The translations under genes and the position numbers were made by a program. Below are positions 7,231 to 15,353 of a stretch of DNA of 61,590 bases, piece by piece (the first letter of the stretch is position 1; the number at the start of each line of letters is the position of its first letter). The notes beneath the pieces were generated by a model. The model did not search any database. It was not told where the DNA came from and was given only the letters and a program-made list of their open reading frames with translations. Origin of the DNA: Phycisphaerales bacterium (GTDB taxonomy: Bacteria; Planctomycetota; Phycisphaerae; Phycisphaerales; SM1A02); the NCBI GenBank assembly GCA_030749435.1, contig JASMKH010000014.1, positions 1-61,590 on the forward strand, written 5' to 3'.

Positions 7231-9024
7231 ATGATGATGCCCGTAATGAGACGTGTCATCCGGACATTGGTCGCAACCGGGCTCGCGGGATCAGCGGGCA
7301 TAGCGACTGCGCAGAGTCGGTTGGAGACACCTCGGCTCGGCGAAGTGCGGGGCGTGCAGGGGGTCTCGGGATACCACGGCGTCGGAGATCGCCGGTCTCT
7401 CCCCAATCAATTCCAGTTTCGAAACTCCGCCGTGAGCGGGAGGCAATTCGAGCGGTCGTTCAACATGACGACGGATCAGGAGTTTCGTGACCACAACATC
7501 GACAATGTCGCCGAGCGGCTGCGATCTGAGAGCCTGTACAACAACCCGTGGTACTGGCAGAACATCGGAAGTCTCGAAACCGAACTCATGACAGGGGGAT
7601 CGGGGCTTGCATTCAACTCCTCACAGGCCGATGGCGATTACTACAACCCGTACTTCTACGATCAATGGAAGACCTCGCTCGGGCAGCGGCACTCCGGGGC
7701 GATGACGTCGGAAATCGGTCGGCCGCCTGCGCGGTCTCAAATGCGTGCATCGAGAGGGGGCGATGGCCCCGCTGAGTTGCCCGGGACCAACGAGCCCCTG
7801 TCGACCGAGCCGCAGGAGATCGGCATGCTTGCAGCGGATCGAACCGTGCTCAGCGGCGATCGGTTGGGCACGACCCTTCGGTCCGACATCGATGACTCGT
7901 GGTCCGGGCGACTGGACCGGCAAATGGGCATGGGCATGACGGCCGAAAGAAAGCCGGTTCGATATCTCGCCTCAGAACTTCGGGGGCTGGCGACAGCGCC
8001 AGCCGGGAGCAGCGCCTTCGACATGGGTCTCTCCTCATTCGATCTGGCGCGGATGCGAGACGACTCGCTCTCGGGGCGGCGCATGTCCGGACTGGGAATG
8101 GCGTGGGACACCAACTTCAAGGATCTGGCAATTCGGTCGGAACCGATGGACACGCGCATGTCCCCACACGCATCCCCGCTGCCATCTTCACCCGGGTTGG
8201 AGGCCGCACACCAAGCCATGGCGGATCGGTACGCATCATTGCATCCGGCATCCAAGACGCTGGAGGAGCGGCTCGCGGCACTTGACGCCGACTATCGCCG
8301 CTTGAGAGGTGAACTTGTCTCGGGAGCCACGTTGCCAGCCGCCGAGGAGCCACTGGTGCCCGAAACCGCACTCCTTCCCGAGACACCTGCCGCGACGCCC
8401 TCGACGACGCCGGAGCCCGGCTCCCCGCCGGACGGCACGGAGCCCGAGCCGACCATTCTGTTGGATCGGCCTCCACCGATGAAGTTGAAGGACTACGGCC
8501 TGGTGCTGCGTCACGGGCAACGCATGGAGTCGCTCGCTCGCGGGGACGGCAGTCGGTTTGATGACCTGCTCGCGGCCGGATCGCAGAAACTAGCGGATCA
8601 GGATTACTTCTGGGCCGAGCGGCGATTCAATCGGGCGCTTCGGTTCATATCAGGACATCCGCTGGCCATGGTCGGCCTGGGGCACTCGCAACTGGGCGCG
8701 GGCCTGTACCTCTCGGCTGCGCTGACACTTCAATCGCTGCTGGCATTCCAGCCTGAGATGATTGATGTCGTGTATGCAACGGATCTGCTTCCATCTCAGG
8801 ACGATCTGGATCGCGCCATTTCGACGCTGACTGAGCGCCTTCGGGGTGAGCGGGATCTCGATCGGTATGGATTCCTGCTGGCCTACATCGGGCACCAACT
8901 CGAGCGGCCGGATCTGGTCCGCGAAGGGCTCGACGCGATGCGGCGGGGCGGTGGCGACCAGGAGTTTCGGACGCTGCTGGAGGAGGTCTGGGGTCCGCCG
9001 ATTCAGGCGGACGAGCCGGAGTGA
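7231..9024 (+). CDS. Secreted TPR-containing protein of unknown function
   Basis: A 597-residue protein with an N-terminal signal peptide (hydrophobic ~10-24, likely cleavage after ATA). Residues about 30-370 are low-homology, Arg/Met/Ser-rich sequence without a recognised fold; about 385-420 is a Pro/Glu/Thr-rich linker. The C-terminal ~150 residues form helical repeats of TPR type (YFWAERRFNRALRFISGHPL, then AMVGLGHSQLGAGLYLSAAL). An in-frame ATG at 7246 would place a more conventional signal peptide. The 3' end overlaps the convergent ArsR-methyltransferase gene by 22 bp. It may be a periplasmic or surface scaffold; there is no evidence of partners. Confidence 0.75.
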   Translation: MMMPVMRRVIRTLVATGLAGSAGIATAQSRLETPRLGEVRGVQGVSGYHGVGDRRSLPNQFQFRNSAVSGRQFERSFNMTTDQEFRDHNIDNVAERLRSESLYNNPWYWQNIGSLETELMTGGSGLAFNSSQADGDYYNPYFYDQWKTSLGQRHSGAMTSEIGRPPARSQMRASRGGDGPAELPGTNEPLSTEPQEIGMLAADRTVLSGDRLGTTLRSDIDDSWSGRLDRQMGMGMTAERKPVRYLASELRGLATAPAGSSAFDMGLSSFDLARMRDDSLSGRRMSGLGMAWDTNFKDLAIRSEPMDTRMSPHASPLPSSPGLEAAHQAMADRYASLHPASKTLEERLAALDADYRRLRGELVSGATLPAAEEPLVPETALLPETPAATPSTTPEPGSPPDGTEPEPTILLDRPPPMKLKDYGLVLRHGQRMESLARGDGSRFDDLLAAGSQKLADQDYFWAERRFNRALRFISGHPLAMVGLGHSQLGAGLYLSAALTLQSLLAFQPEMIDVVYATDLLPSQDDLDRAISTLTERLRGERDLDRYGFLLAYIGHQLERPDLVREGLDAMRRGGGDQEFRTLLEEVWGPPIQADEPE

Positions 9025-9974
9025 CGCGTCGCAGTGGCGACGAAGAGGCCCGGACCCAGCGCGTCGGGATCCGGTGGAAGAAGGGCGTAGCGGGCATCGG
9101 ACAGGCCCGCATCGCGGCACCATGCCGTGACTTCGGACTCACCAAAGCCGAGGTGCAGGTGGCCCATGGTGTCGCGGTACTCGCTTCGCTCGTGCCGGGC
9201 CATGTCGATGATCAGTACCCGACCGCCATCTGCAACCAGTGAGGCTGCGGCGTGAATGACCTCGTCAGGGTTTGGCAGGTGGTGCAGCACGAGCGAGAGG
9301 ATTGCCAGGTCCACGGAGCCCGGGTGCAGCGGCAGACTGGTGAGATCCGCTTCATGGAATCGGACATTCTCAGCGGCACCGAGCCTGCGCCGCGCCGCCT
9401 GCAGCATGGCCGGTTCCCGGTCCACGGCTTCCACGCGGGCGACCCAGGGCGCCAGGGCCGCCGCGATCTGACCCGTGCCACAGCCCAGGTCCGCCACGAT
9501 GCTGTCCTGGTGCAGGAGGGCTGGCATCCACGAAATCGCAATCGTCCGGCCGAAGAGTTTGGCACGGACCTCGGTCCACTCGGCACCCACCGACCCGAAG
9601 TAAGCCCTCGTGTCGACGTGTCGTTCCGCGAGAATGGCCTTGACGCGTCTCAGGTCCTCGGCGTGAGCGGGATCCTCCGCCAGCGACGCGGCCGCAGCGG
9701 CCCACAATGCGTGCGCGGCGGGATCGAGATCGGCTCTCGTCTTGCGATACAGGGCCTGCGGACCAACGCTCCGCCTCTGAATCCAGCCGGATTCGAGCAG
9801 TTTCTTGAGATGCCTCGACACCGTGGACTGCGGGGACTGGATTGCTGCTGCCAGTTCGCCCACGGCCAGTTCGTGTGCGTCCAGCAGCACAAGCAGCCGC
9901 AGCCGAGAAACGTCATGGAGGCCACTCAAACGATCGAGCAGCGTCGCGGTGGGCGAAGAACCCGAGGTGGTCAT
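9003..9974 (-). CDS. ArsR-family regulator fused to SAM-dependent methyltransferase
   Basis: A 323-residue two-domain cytoplasmic protein. Residues about 8-80 are an ArsR winged helix (recognition helix region SPQSTVSRHLKKLLESGWI) without the usual metal-binding cysteines. Residues about 145-300 are a class I methyltransferase with the SAM-binding motif DLGCGTG at 162-168 and a motif IV-like LSLVLHHLPNP. This fusion is widespread and often sits near methionine/SAM-cycle genes, but none is adjacent here, so the substrate is unknown. Its ATG overlaps the stop of the upstream TPR lipoprotein by four bases. Confidence 0.9.
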   Translation of the reverse strand: MTTSGSSPTATLLDRLSGLHDVSRLRLLVLLDAHELAVGELAAAIQSPQSTVSRHLKKLLESGWIQRRSVGPQALYRKTRADLDPAAHALWAAAAASLAEDPAHAEDLRRVKAILAERHVDTRAYFGSVGAEWTEVRAKLFGRTIAISWMPALLHQDSIVADLGCGTGQIAAALAPWVARVEAVDREPAMLQAARRRLGAAENVRFHEADLTSLPLHPGSVDLAILSLVLHHLPNPDEVIHAAASLVADGGRVLIIDMARHERSEYRDTMGHLHLGFGESEVTAWCRDAGLSDARYALLPPDPDALGPGLFVATATRHSGSSA

Positions 9975-10648
9975 TCGCCGGTCGTCAATCGCATCGTCGG
10001 GCCCGGAACGACGCCCAGATCCCGCAGGGCATTGCCGACGTCGGGATCATGTGGAGCGATGTCCCAGGCCAGCGCGAGTGCCCGGAAGGCGTCCTGTTCA
10101 TCGCCGAGGCGGCGTGCCAGTCGGGCCGCGCGAAGGTAAGGGCCCACACTGGTGCCAGCGTCCACCGCAAGTGCCGTGCGAATCGACTCGCGCGCGGTGT
10201 CGGGGTCATCGGCCTCGATGGCGACCCGGGCGAGCCGAAGCCAGTCTTCTGCCGTTGAGGTTGTGTTGGCCCGATCTCGGAGATAGGCGAAGAGATCATC
10301 CCACGCCTCCTGCTGCTCAAGCGTGTCCGCCAGGTCCCGAGCGATGGCGTTGTCCGCGGGGCGAAGTGCCGCCGCAATCTCGAAGGCCTGCCGCGCCGTG
10401 TTGAGGTCGCCAGCCTCGAGGGCGGCCCGGCCGAGATTCGCCTGCGACTTCCAGTCCGTGGGGTCTCGCCGCGTGAGTTCCGCGTAGGACTCGGCGGCAG
10501 CGGGCCAGTCGGCGATCGACAGGGCCAGGTCTCCCTTACGCCGCAGGGCCTCGCTGGGCACTCGGGTGGAACATCCCACCATCGTGCTGCCAAGCAGCAG
10601 GGCGGCGAGGATCAGGGTCGATTGGTGGTGTACATTCACGGGGGGCAT
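9971..10648 (-). CDS. TPR-repeat lipoprotein
   Basis: A 225-residue predicted lipoprotein: hydrophobic signal (about 11-24) ending in a lipobox (MVGC, Cys26). The mature part is a run of helical pairs typical of tetratricopeptide repeats (SIADWPAAAESYAELTRRDP, ALEAGDLNTARQAFEIAAAL). Likely an envelope-anchored protein-interaction scaffold. It is translationally coupled (ATGA) to the downstream ArsR-methyltransferase gene, an odd pairing of an envelope protein with a cytoplasmic regulator. Confidence 0.85.
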   Translation of the reverse strand: MPPVNVHHQSTLILAALLLGSTMVGCSTRVPSEALRRKGDLALSIADWPAAAESYAELTRRDPTDWKSQANLGRAALEAGDLNTARQAFEIAAALRPADNAIARDLADTLEQQEAWDDLFAYLRDRANTTSTAEDWLRLARVAIEADDPDTARESIRTALAVDAGTSVGPYLRAARLARRLGDEQDAFRALALAWDIAPHDPDVGNALRDLGVVPGPTMRLTTGE

Positions 10649-10697
10649 GATACGAATCGGCGTGGATCAAGTCTGCCTCGGAACTCAGGTTGGTGGA

Positions 10698-11114
10698 ATG
10701 TCCGTGGACAACGAAGCAGCACGATGGCCCGCATCGCCCCAGATGGCCCCCGTGGCGGTGGTGGTTCTTGAGCACACGGAGCATGCGGTGGATACGCACT
10801 GGGATCTGCTGATCGCGAGGGGGCCGGATCCTGCCGGCCTGTGGGGCGCCAGGTGTGCCCGGCGGCCCGATACAGCGCCGCCCGGGGCGGCGATGCCGTT
10901 GGAGCGGACGGAGGACCACAGCCGGGCGTGGCTCTCGCGGGAGGGCAGTGTGAGTGGGGGCCGCGGGGTTGCGACCCGCTGCGTCGCCGGCCTGCTTCGA
11001 GTGGACTTGGAGGGGCGGGCCGTGGTGCGTTGGGATGACGGGCGTACCGCTCGCTGGACGCTTCGCGGCGACGCCGCGTCGCCCACGCTGATGGTTGACG
11101 AACTGACGCCGTGA
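10698..11114 (+). CDS. Stand-alone LigD 3'-phosphoesterase (PE)-like domain protein
   Basis: A 138-residue protein resembling the phosphoesterase domain at the N-terminus of the NHEJ ligase LigD. It has VVVLEHTEHA at 21-30, then His34-Trp35-Asp36 in a THWDLLI strand, an EDH motif (His74) and SGGRG followed by a WDDGRT-like strand. In Pseudomonas LigD, residues in equivalent places (HxxxxxHxDxR and a later His) bind metal and catalyse 3'-end trimming. Here the first two His, the Asp and the later His are kept, but the Arg two residues after the Asp is Ile38. No ligase or Ku gene is nearby. The frame is open to 10566; the ATG at 10698 matches the domain start, and 10647 is an alternative. Confidence 0.6.
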   Translation: MSVDNEAARWPASPQMAPVAVVVLEHTEHAVDTHWDLLIARGPDPAGLWGARCARRPDTAPPGAAMPLERTEDHSRAWLSREGSVSGGRGVATRCVAGLLRVDLEGRAVVRWDDGRTARWTLRGDAASPTLMVDELTP

Positions 11115-11164
11115 CCTGAGCGAGGCACCCTCGCTCGGCCGCGTCCCCGAATCGACTCGGCGAA

Positions 11165-11431
11165 TCACGCCTCCGAGTCGAGGTGTCGCGCTCGCCCCTC
11201 GGCGTAGGCGTCCGACCGGATATTCAATTCGATGGATTCTCCGGCTTTCCACTGGCGATGCATCTTCTCAAGAAACGGCCGGCACCACCCGCAACCAGTA
11301 CCAGCGTCGAGGCAATTGCACAGTTGCGAGGAGACCTGAGGTTGCTCGCGGTTGAGAAAGGACTTCAGTTTGCGGAAGGTGACGTGAAAGCAGAGGCAGA
11401 CCTCATCGTCGTCCTGAAAGCCCTGATGCAT
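11165..11431 (-). CDS. BFD-type [2Fe-2S]-binding protein
   Basis: An 88-residue protein with the bacterioferritin-associated ferredoxin-like layout: C12-x-C14 near the start and C47-x2-C50, with two extra cysteines at 38 and 40 (QLCNC). Such domains bind one [2Fe-2S] cluster and act in iron mobilisation or as redox modules. It begins 3 bp after the stop of the upstream kinase gene and is clearly in the same operon. No bacterioferritin gene is in the window, so a Bfd role is not established. Confidence 0.8.
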   Translation of the reverse strand: MHQGFQDDDEVCLCFHVTFRKLKSFLNREQPQVSSQLCNCLDAGTGCGWCRPFLEKMHRQWKAGESIELNIRSDAYAEGRARHLDSEA

Positions 11432-11434
11432 CCG

Positions 11435-12283
11435 TCAACGCCCTCGCTCGGCCATGTCTCGCGAGAGCGAGTCCAGGCGATGGAGCACGGAGAGCATGGA
11501 CTCGGGTCGGTCTTTGCGGTCCTTCTCGACACACTGCATGACCAGGTCCGAGAGACCCTCGGGGACCATGGCATTGACCTCGTGCGGGGGCGTTGCCCGC
11601 GCGACCTCGTCGATGTCGCGTGTCGAGGCAAGCGGCCCATCGCCACCTTGCGGAGGCATGGCCGTCGGAATGACTTCACGGGTCAGCACCCAGTACATCA
11701 TCGCCCCAAGGTTGAAAATGTCGGTTCGCTCATCAATGGCCTCTCGAGCCGCCTGCTCCGGTGCCATGTAGCCGGGCGTGCCCTGAATCCGCTTCTTGAC
11801 GGTGCCGACCGGGCAGGCCTGCCCCAGATCGATGACCTTGACTTCGCCAGCCTCGGTGATCAGGACGTTGGTCGGCTTCATGTCCGCGTGAACGTATCCA
11901 CGCTCGTGCATGTGCGAGAGTGCCTCGCTGACCTGTCTGAAGATGTCGATGGCCCCCTCATAGGAGCGGGGCAGTTGCTGATCGAGCGTGTTGGCATCGA
12001 CCAGTTCCATCACCAGGGCGACGCTCTGCACCTTGAACATCTTCCGCTGCTTGACCATCTTCTTGATCCGCCGAATGGCCGGGTGCGAGAGCTTCGACCC
12101 GATGGTGTATTCGCGTTGGGCCTGCTCGAGAAAGCGGTCGTCCTTCTCATTCTCGAAGAGCACATGCTTCAAGGCCCAGACCTGCTTGGATCTGGAGTCC
12201 TGCACGGCGTAGATGTCTGACTTGGCACCTTCCCCGATCTTGGCCAGGACGGTGTAGCCCGCGAGTTTTCGTATCGGAGACAT
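11435..12283 (-). CDS. Serine/threonine protein kinase (Hanks type), soluble
   Basis: A 282-residue protein that is essentially a kinase domain only. The glycine loop IGEGAKSDIY is at 16-25, the ATP-anchoring Lys39 in WALKHV, helix C Glu58, the catalytic loop HADMKPTN at 132-139 and DLG at 152-154 in place of DFG, then GTPGYMAPEQ. Asp134, Lys136 and Asn139 are present, so activity is plausible, but the usual HRD Arg is Ala133. No transmembrane helix or sensor domain follows. The ATG at 12283 fits the domain start; the frame is open upstream. It is flanked by the amidase-like gene and the 2Fe-2S protein on the same strand. Confidence 0.88.
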   Translation of the reverse strand: MSPIRKLAGYTVLAKIGEGAKSDIYAVQDSRSKQVWALKHVLFENEKDDRFLEQAQREYTIGSKLSHPAIRRIKKMVKQRKMFKVQSVALVMELVDANTLDQQLPRSYEGAIDIFRQVSEALSHMHERGYVHADMKPTNVLITEAGEVKVIDLGQACPVGTVKKRIQGTPGYMAPEQAAREAIDERTDIFNLGAMMYWVLTREVIPTAMPPQGGDGPLASTRDIDEVARATPPHEVNAMVPEGLSDLVMQCVEKDRKDRPESMLSVLHRLDSLSRDMAERGR

Positions 12284-12357
12284 AGCGATGGTCGTGTACC
12301 AGAAGGCTGCGGGGCAGCACGTGGAACGACGCAGGATACCGGGGGGGTGGGGGACGC

Positions 12358-13068
12358 TCAATGCGTCTGATCAAGGAGTTGCGACCGGAATTGTGCCCGT
12401 GGGAAGAGGCTTCCCGGCGAACTGACCTTGGATGCGAGGTCCGTGTGGAGCCTCACCGCGTCGGCGGGGATGCCAAATTCCTGCTGGAGTCGCTGCACCA
12501 GCCGGACCAGGTGGCGTATCTGACGATCGGTAAACGGTTGCGTATCGCCGTTTCCGATCAGGCAGATGCCGATGGAGTGCTCATTGTGCTCGTGGCCCGC
12601 TTCCCCGACCACGTGGGCACCCGGAAGTTGATCGATCCATCGGTAGCCGACATGGATCTGTCCGTTGCTCAGACCATTCCCGTTTCCCACCAGGAAGTGA
12701 TAGCCGAGTCCCTGATACCCCCAAGAGAGGTGACGGCGGTGGATGGACTCGGGTGTTCCGAAGGGCTCGCCCAGATGGTGGATCACGATTCCGGTCCAAC
12801 GAGTTCGAGCGAGGTCTGCTTCGGTGTTGAACAGCAGATCCGAATCGGCGTGCGGGCGATCTTCAAGCGGCGTGATGGCCATGAGCGGGAACCCGCCAGC
12901 CTGCCTCGGCGTGTCGAGCGCGAGCAGGGCCATGGCGGCGGTCATGGCCAGCGCGAATGCCGCGAAGACGTACTGCGTTCGGCGGCTCGGGCCACTTGAT
13001 TGTGAGTGTGCGTGCGCGGTCATACCAATGATGGGCCGTCCAGGTCCCTCAGACCTACCATCGGCCAT
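12358..13068 (-). CDS. N-acetylmuramoyl-L-alanine amidase-2/PGRP-fold protein, probably not a canonical enzyme
   Basis: A 236-residue protein with an N-terminal membrane anchor or signal (about 33-52) and a C-terminal amidase_2/PGRP domain: VIHHLGEP (His97-His98), GYHFLVGNGNG (Tyr123 region), HSIGICLIGN and RLHTD (His208). The third zinc ligand, normally Cys (T7 lysozyme, catalytic PGRPs) or Asp (AmpD), falls on Ser217 in SSPGSLF, the same SPG pattern as in non-catalytic animal PGRPs. It may bind muropeptides rather than cleave them. The start at 13068 is preceded by a G-rich sequence; ATG 13023 is an alternative. It precedes the Ser/Thr kinase by 74 bp. Confidence 0.8.
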   Translation of the reverse strand: MADGRSEGPGRPIIGMTAHAHSQSSGPSRRTQYVFAAFALAMTAAMALLALDTPRQAGGFPLMAITPLEDRPHADSDLLFNTEADLARTRWTGIVIHHLGEPFGTPESIHRRHLSWGYQGLGYHFLVGNGNGLSNGQIHVGYRWIDQLPGAHVVGEAGHEHNEHSIGICLIGNGDTQPFTDRQIRHLVRLVQRLQQEFGIPADAVRLHTDLASKVSSPGSLFPRAQFRSQLLDQTH

Positions 13069-13168
13069 GTCCCCCCAGCCAACTTGAATACGAGCGGGCA
13101 CATTGGTGCGCTGGCTGGCACTTTCACCAGAAAATGGCTCGCATTCAGGGCGATCCATGTTTCCCATC

Positions 13169-13357
13169 TCAGTCAGACAACCGTGCGCGAAGCACAGGTT
13201 GGGGGTTGCCGAACAGGTCGTACTCTTCAGTTGGGACCGGCCCGTTGCGAGCGGCGTCGTAGGACTGGTACTGGTGCCGCGGCAACTTATCGTCGAAGAG
13301 CGGCCGGTAACAACCGCTCAGTGGCACCAGCAACAGCACACATACCAGTCGCTTCAT
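13169..13357 (-). CDS. Small lipoprotein
   Basis: A 62-residue predicted lipoprotein: basic start (MKR), hydrophobic core and lipobox LSGC (Cys16), followed by about 46 mostly polar residues rich in Tyr, Arg and Pro. No family is recognised. It lies between two same-strand genes in the clpP-lipoprotein-amidase-kinase run, with a 49-bp gap upstream and a 100-bp gap downstream. Confidence 0.6.
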   Translation of the reverse strand: MKRLVCVLLLVPLSGCYRPLFDDKLPRHQYQSYDAARNGPVPTEEYDLFGNPQPVLRARLSD

Positions 13358-13406
13358 GGGTGGCAGTCTACCCGAGTGAACCTGGTGTCCCCCCTGCATC
13401 CATGGG

Positions 13407-14015
13407 TCAGGGCGTTTCGGTGGATGGTTTGTGGGCGATGCCGCCGGAACACTCAAGCGTCCGGCCCGTCCGCAGATCGTCGTGAAACACCTGGATGAGC
13501 AGTTGCTGGTCAGCCGCAGGCCGCGGCATGGGTATCGGAACCAGATAGGTGGCGCCGAACAGGCTGCCTCGCCAGGCATCTCGTACTGCGGCCGGGCTGA
13601 GCGTGACGTCTGCGAGGAGGTCGGGGGCTTCGCCGGGCCGGGCACGCAAGACTTGCGCCTCCAGCGGGCCCACGAGTTGGATCGGCCGCTGCCGCCCGTC
13701 AGTGGCCTCGACGTGGACCTCCAGAACGACATCGTCAATCGAGGCCCCTGGTTCGAAGCCGCTCAGTGGCGACACTTCCAGCGTTGCGACCTGCGGTGCC
13801 TGCGCGGCGGTGTCCGGAGCGAGTGCCGCCTCGGTCTCAATCGCATGCAGTGTGCCTTCGAGTTCCCGGGTGCGGGCTTCGAGCGACTCGATCTGTCGTT
13901 CCAGAGCCGCGTTCTCGGTTCGAAGGCGGGCGCTGGCGCGGCGGGAGGCTGCATCGCATCCCGCCACGAGGATGAGGCTGGAGAGGGCGATCGGTCCGAT
14001 GCCCCAACGCCGCAT
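13407..14015 (-). CDS. Coiled-coil lipoprotein
   Basis: A 202-residue predicted lipoprotein with lipobox VAGC (Cys20). Residues about 28-62 form a short coiled coil (ASARLRTENAALERQIESLE). The C-terminal ~130 residues look like a beta-rich domain (DDVVLEVHVEATDGRQRPIQ) of unknown family. The ATG shares its A with the TGA stop of the upstream clpP gene, so translation is coupled. The start at 14015 fits the signal sequence; the frame is open further upstream inside clpP. Confidence 0.75.
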   Translation of the reverse strand: MRRWGIGPIALSSLILVAGCDAASRRASARLRTENAALERQIESLEARTRELEGTLHAIETEAALAPDTAAQAPQVATLEVSPLSGFEPGASIDDVVLEVHVEATDGRQRPIQLVGPLEAQVLRARPGEAPDLLADVTLSPAAVRDAWRGSLFGATYLVPIPMPRPAADQQLLIQVFHDDLRTGRTLECSGGIAHKPSTETP

Positions 14016-14629
14016 CAGGCGTCCTCGGAGGGAAGGCGCCGGACGATTCGATCGACCAGGCCGTACTCCACCATGCCATCGGCATCGAGCCAGCAATTCC
14101 GTTCGCAATCCTCCGCGATCTGATCGGTGCTCCGTCCGGTCGCATCCGAGTAGATCTGGTACAGCACGTCACGAAGGCGGACCATCTCCCTGGCTTCGAT
14201 TTCCAGATCCGTGGCTTGCCCCTCGAGCACGCCCGCAAGCAGGGGCTGGTGCATGAGGTTCTTGGAGTGCGGCAGCGTGCATCGTTTGCCGGGGGCACCC
14301 GAGCAGGCGATGAGCGATCCCATCGATGCCGCCTGTCCGATGACGAAGGTCGCGATGTCGCAGGGCACGAAGTGCATGGTGTCGATCACGCCGAGGCCGG
14401 CGGTGACGCTTCCGCCCGGGGAGCTCACGTAGAGATTGATGTCGGCCGCAGGATCCTCGTTGGCCAGAAAGAGCATCTGGGCCACGATCAGATTCGCGGA
14501 GTCGTCGGTCACGGGGCCAGCGAGAAAGATGATTCGATCCTTCAGCAGGCGGGAGTAAATGTCGTAGGCACGCTCCCCGCGGCCTTCCTTCTCGATGACG
14601 ATTGGAATCAACTGCGACATGGACTTCAC
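14015..14629 (-). CDS. clpP: ATP-dependent Clp protease proteolytic subunit (copy 1)
   Basis: A 204-residue serine peptidase of the Clp complex. The catalytic triad is complete: Ser102 (QAASMGS), His127 (LMHQP) and Asp174 (EDCERN). A GTG start at 14629 overlaps the stop of the upstream clpP by four bases (GTGA), supporting coupling; an ATG at 14620 is an alternative. Paired ClpP subunits are known to form mixed heptamers in several phyla. No ClpX, ClpA or trigger factor gene is adjacent. Confidence 0.93.
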   Translation of the reverse strand: MKSMSQLIPIVIEKEGRGERAYDIYSRLLKDRIIFLAGPVTDDSANLIVAQMLFLANEDPAADINLYVSSPGGSVTAGLGVIDTMHFVPCDIATFVIGQAASMGSLIACSGAPGKRCTLPHSKNLMHQPLLAGVLEGQATDLEIEAREMVRLRDVLYQIYSDATGRSTDQIAEDCERNCWLDADGMVEYGLVDRIVRRLPSEDA

Positions 14630-15270
14630 TTGCCCTTCTTCGTCTGCTTGGACTCGGGAAACTCGAACACCTCGTCAACCAAGCCGTACGCCTTGGCTTC
14701 GTCGGCCGTGAAGTACTTGTCACGCTCCGAGTCGGCGGCCACGGTCTCGTAGTCCTGGCCGGTGTGGTTGGCGAGGATGCGGTTGAGTGTCTCCTTCGAC
14801 TTGATGATCTCCTCCGCCTGAATCTTGACGTCCGTTGTCTGACCGGTCACGCCGCCGTAAGGCTGATGGATCATCACCTTGGCGTGGGGGAGAATGTGCC
14901 GCTGGCCCTCCTGTCCGGCAGCGAGCAGTACCGCGCCGCCGCTGTACGCTCGGCCGATGCAATACGTGGCGACGTCACTGGAGATGAACCGTATGGTGTC
15001 GTACAAGGCCAGCGTGTCATCAACCGCGCCGCCGGGGCTGTTGATGTAGAAGTTGATCTGTTGGCCCTTCTTCTGGTCTTCCAGATAGAGCATCTGCATC
15101 ATGACGCGGGCGGCTGAGGCCTGGTTGATCTCCCCGACGAGGAAGATGACCCGGTTTTCCAGCAGCAGCTCGTCGAGCGTCATCTCGCGGGTGCGTTGAT
15201 ACCCGCCCGAGGCTCGAGGCTCCGGAGGGGAGAGTGAGAACGGGTGGGGCGCCGTGATATCCATGGGCAA
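14626..15270 (-). CDS. clpP: ATP-dependent Clp protease proteolytic subunit (copy 2)
   Basis: A 214-residue ClpP paralogue. Triad: Ser110 in RAYSGGA (unusual Tyr before and Gly after the Ser, compared with AASMG in typical ClpP), His135 (MIHQP) and Asp180 (DSERD). An N-terminal extension of about 25 residues (Pro/Ser-rich) precedes the core and the C-terminus is Lys-rich. It is upstream of and overlapping with the first clpP, so the two are made together and probably assemble as a hetero-oligomer. Confidence 0.92.
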   Translation of the reverse strand: MPMDITAPHPFSLSPPEPRASGGYQRTREMTLDELLLENRVIFLVGEINQASAARVMMQMLYLEDQKKGQQINFYINSPGGAVDDTLALYDTIRFISSDVATYCIGRAYSGGAVLLAAGQEGQRHILPHAKVMIHQPYGGVTGQTTDVKIQAEEIIKSKETLNRILANHTGQDYETVAADSERDKYFTADEAKAYGLVDEVFEFPESKQTKKGK

Positions 15271-15353
15271 GCTGTTCCTTCGCGGTGAAGTGCCTGATGA
15301 AGCCGGGCATGATACGAGCGTGAGCCGGGTGAGGCGTCCTGCGATCCGTCCTC

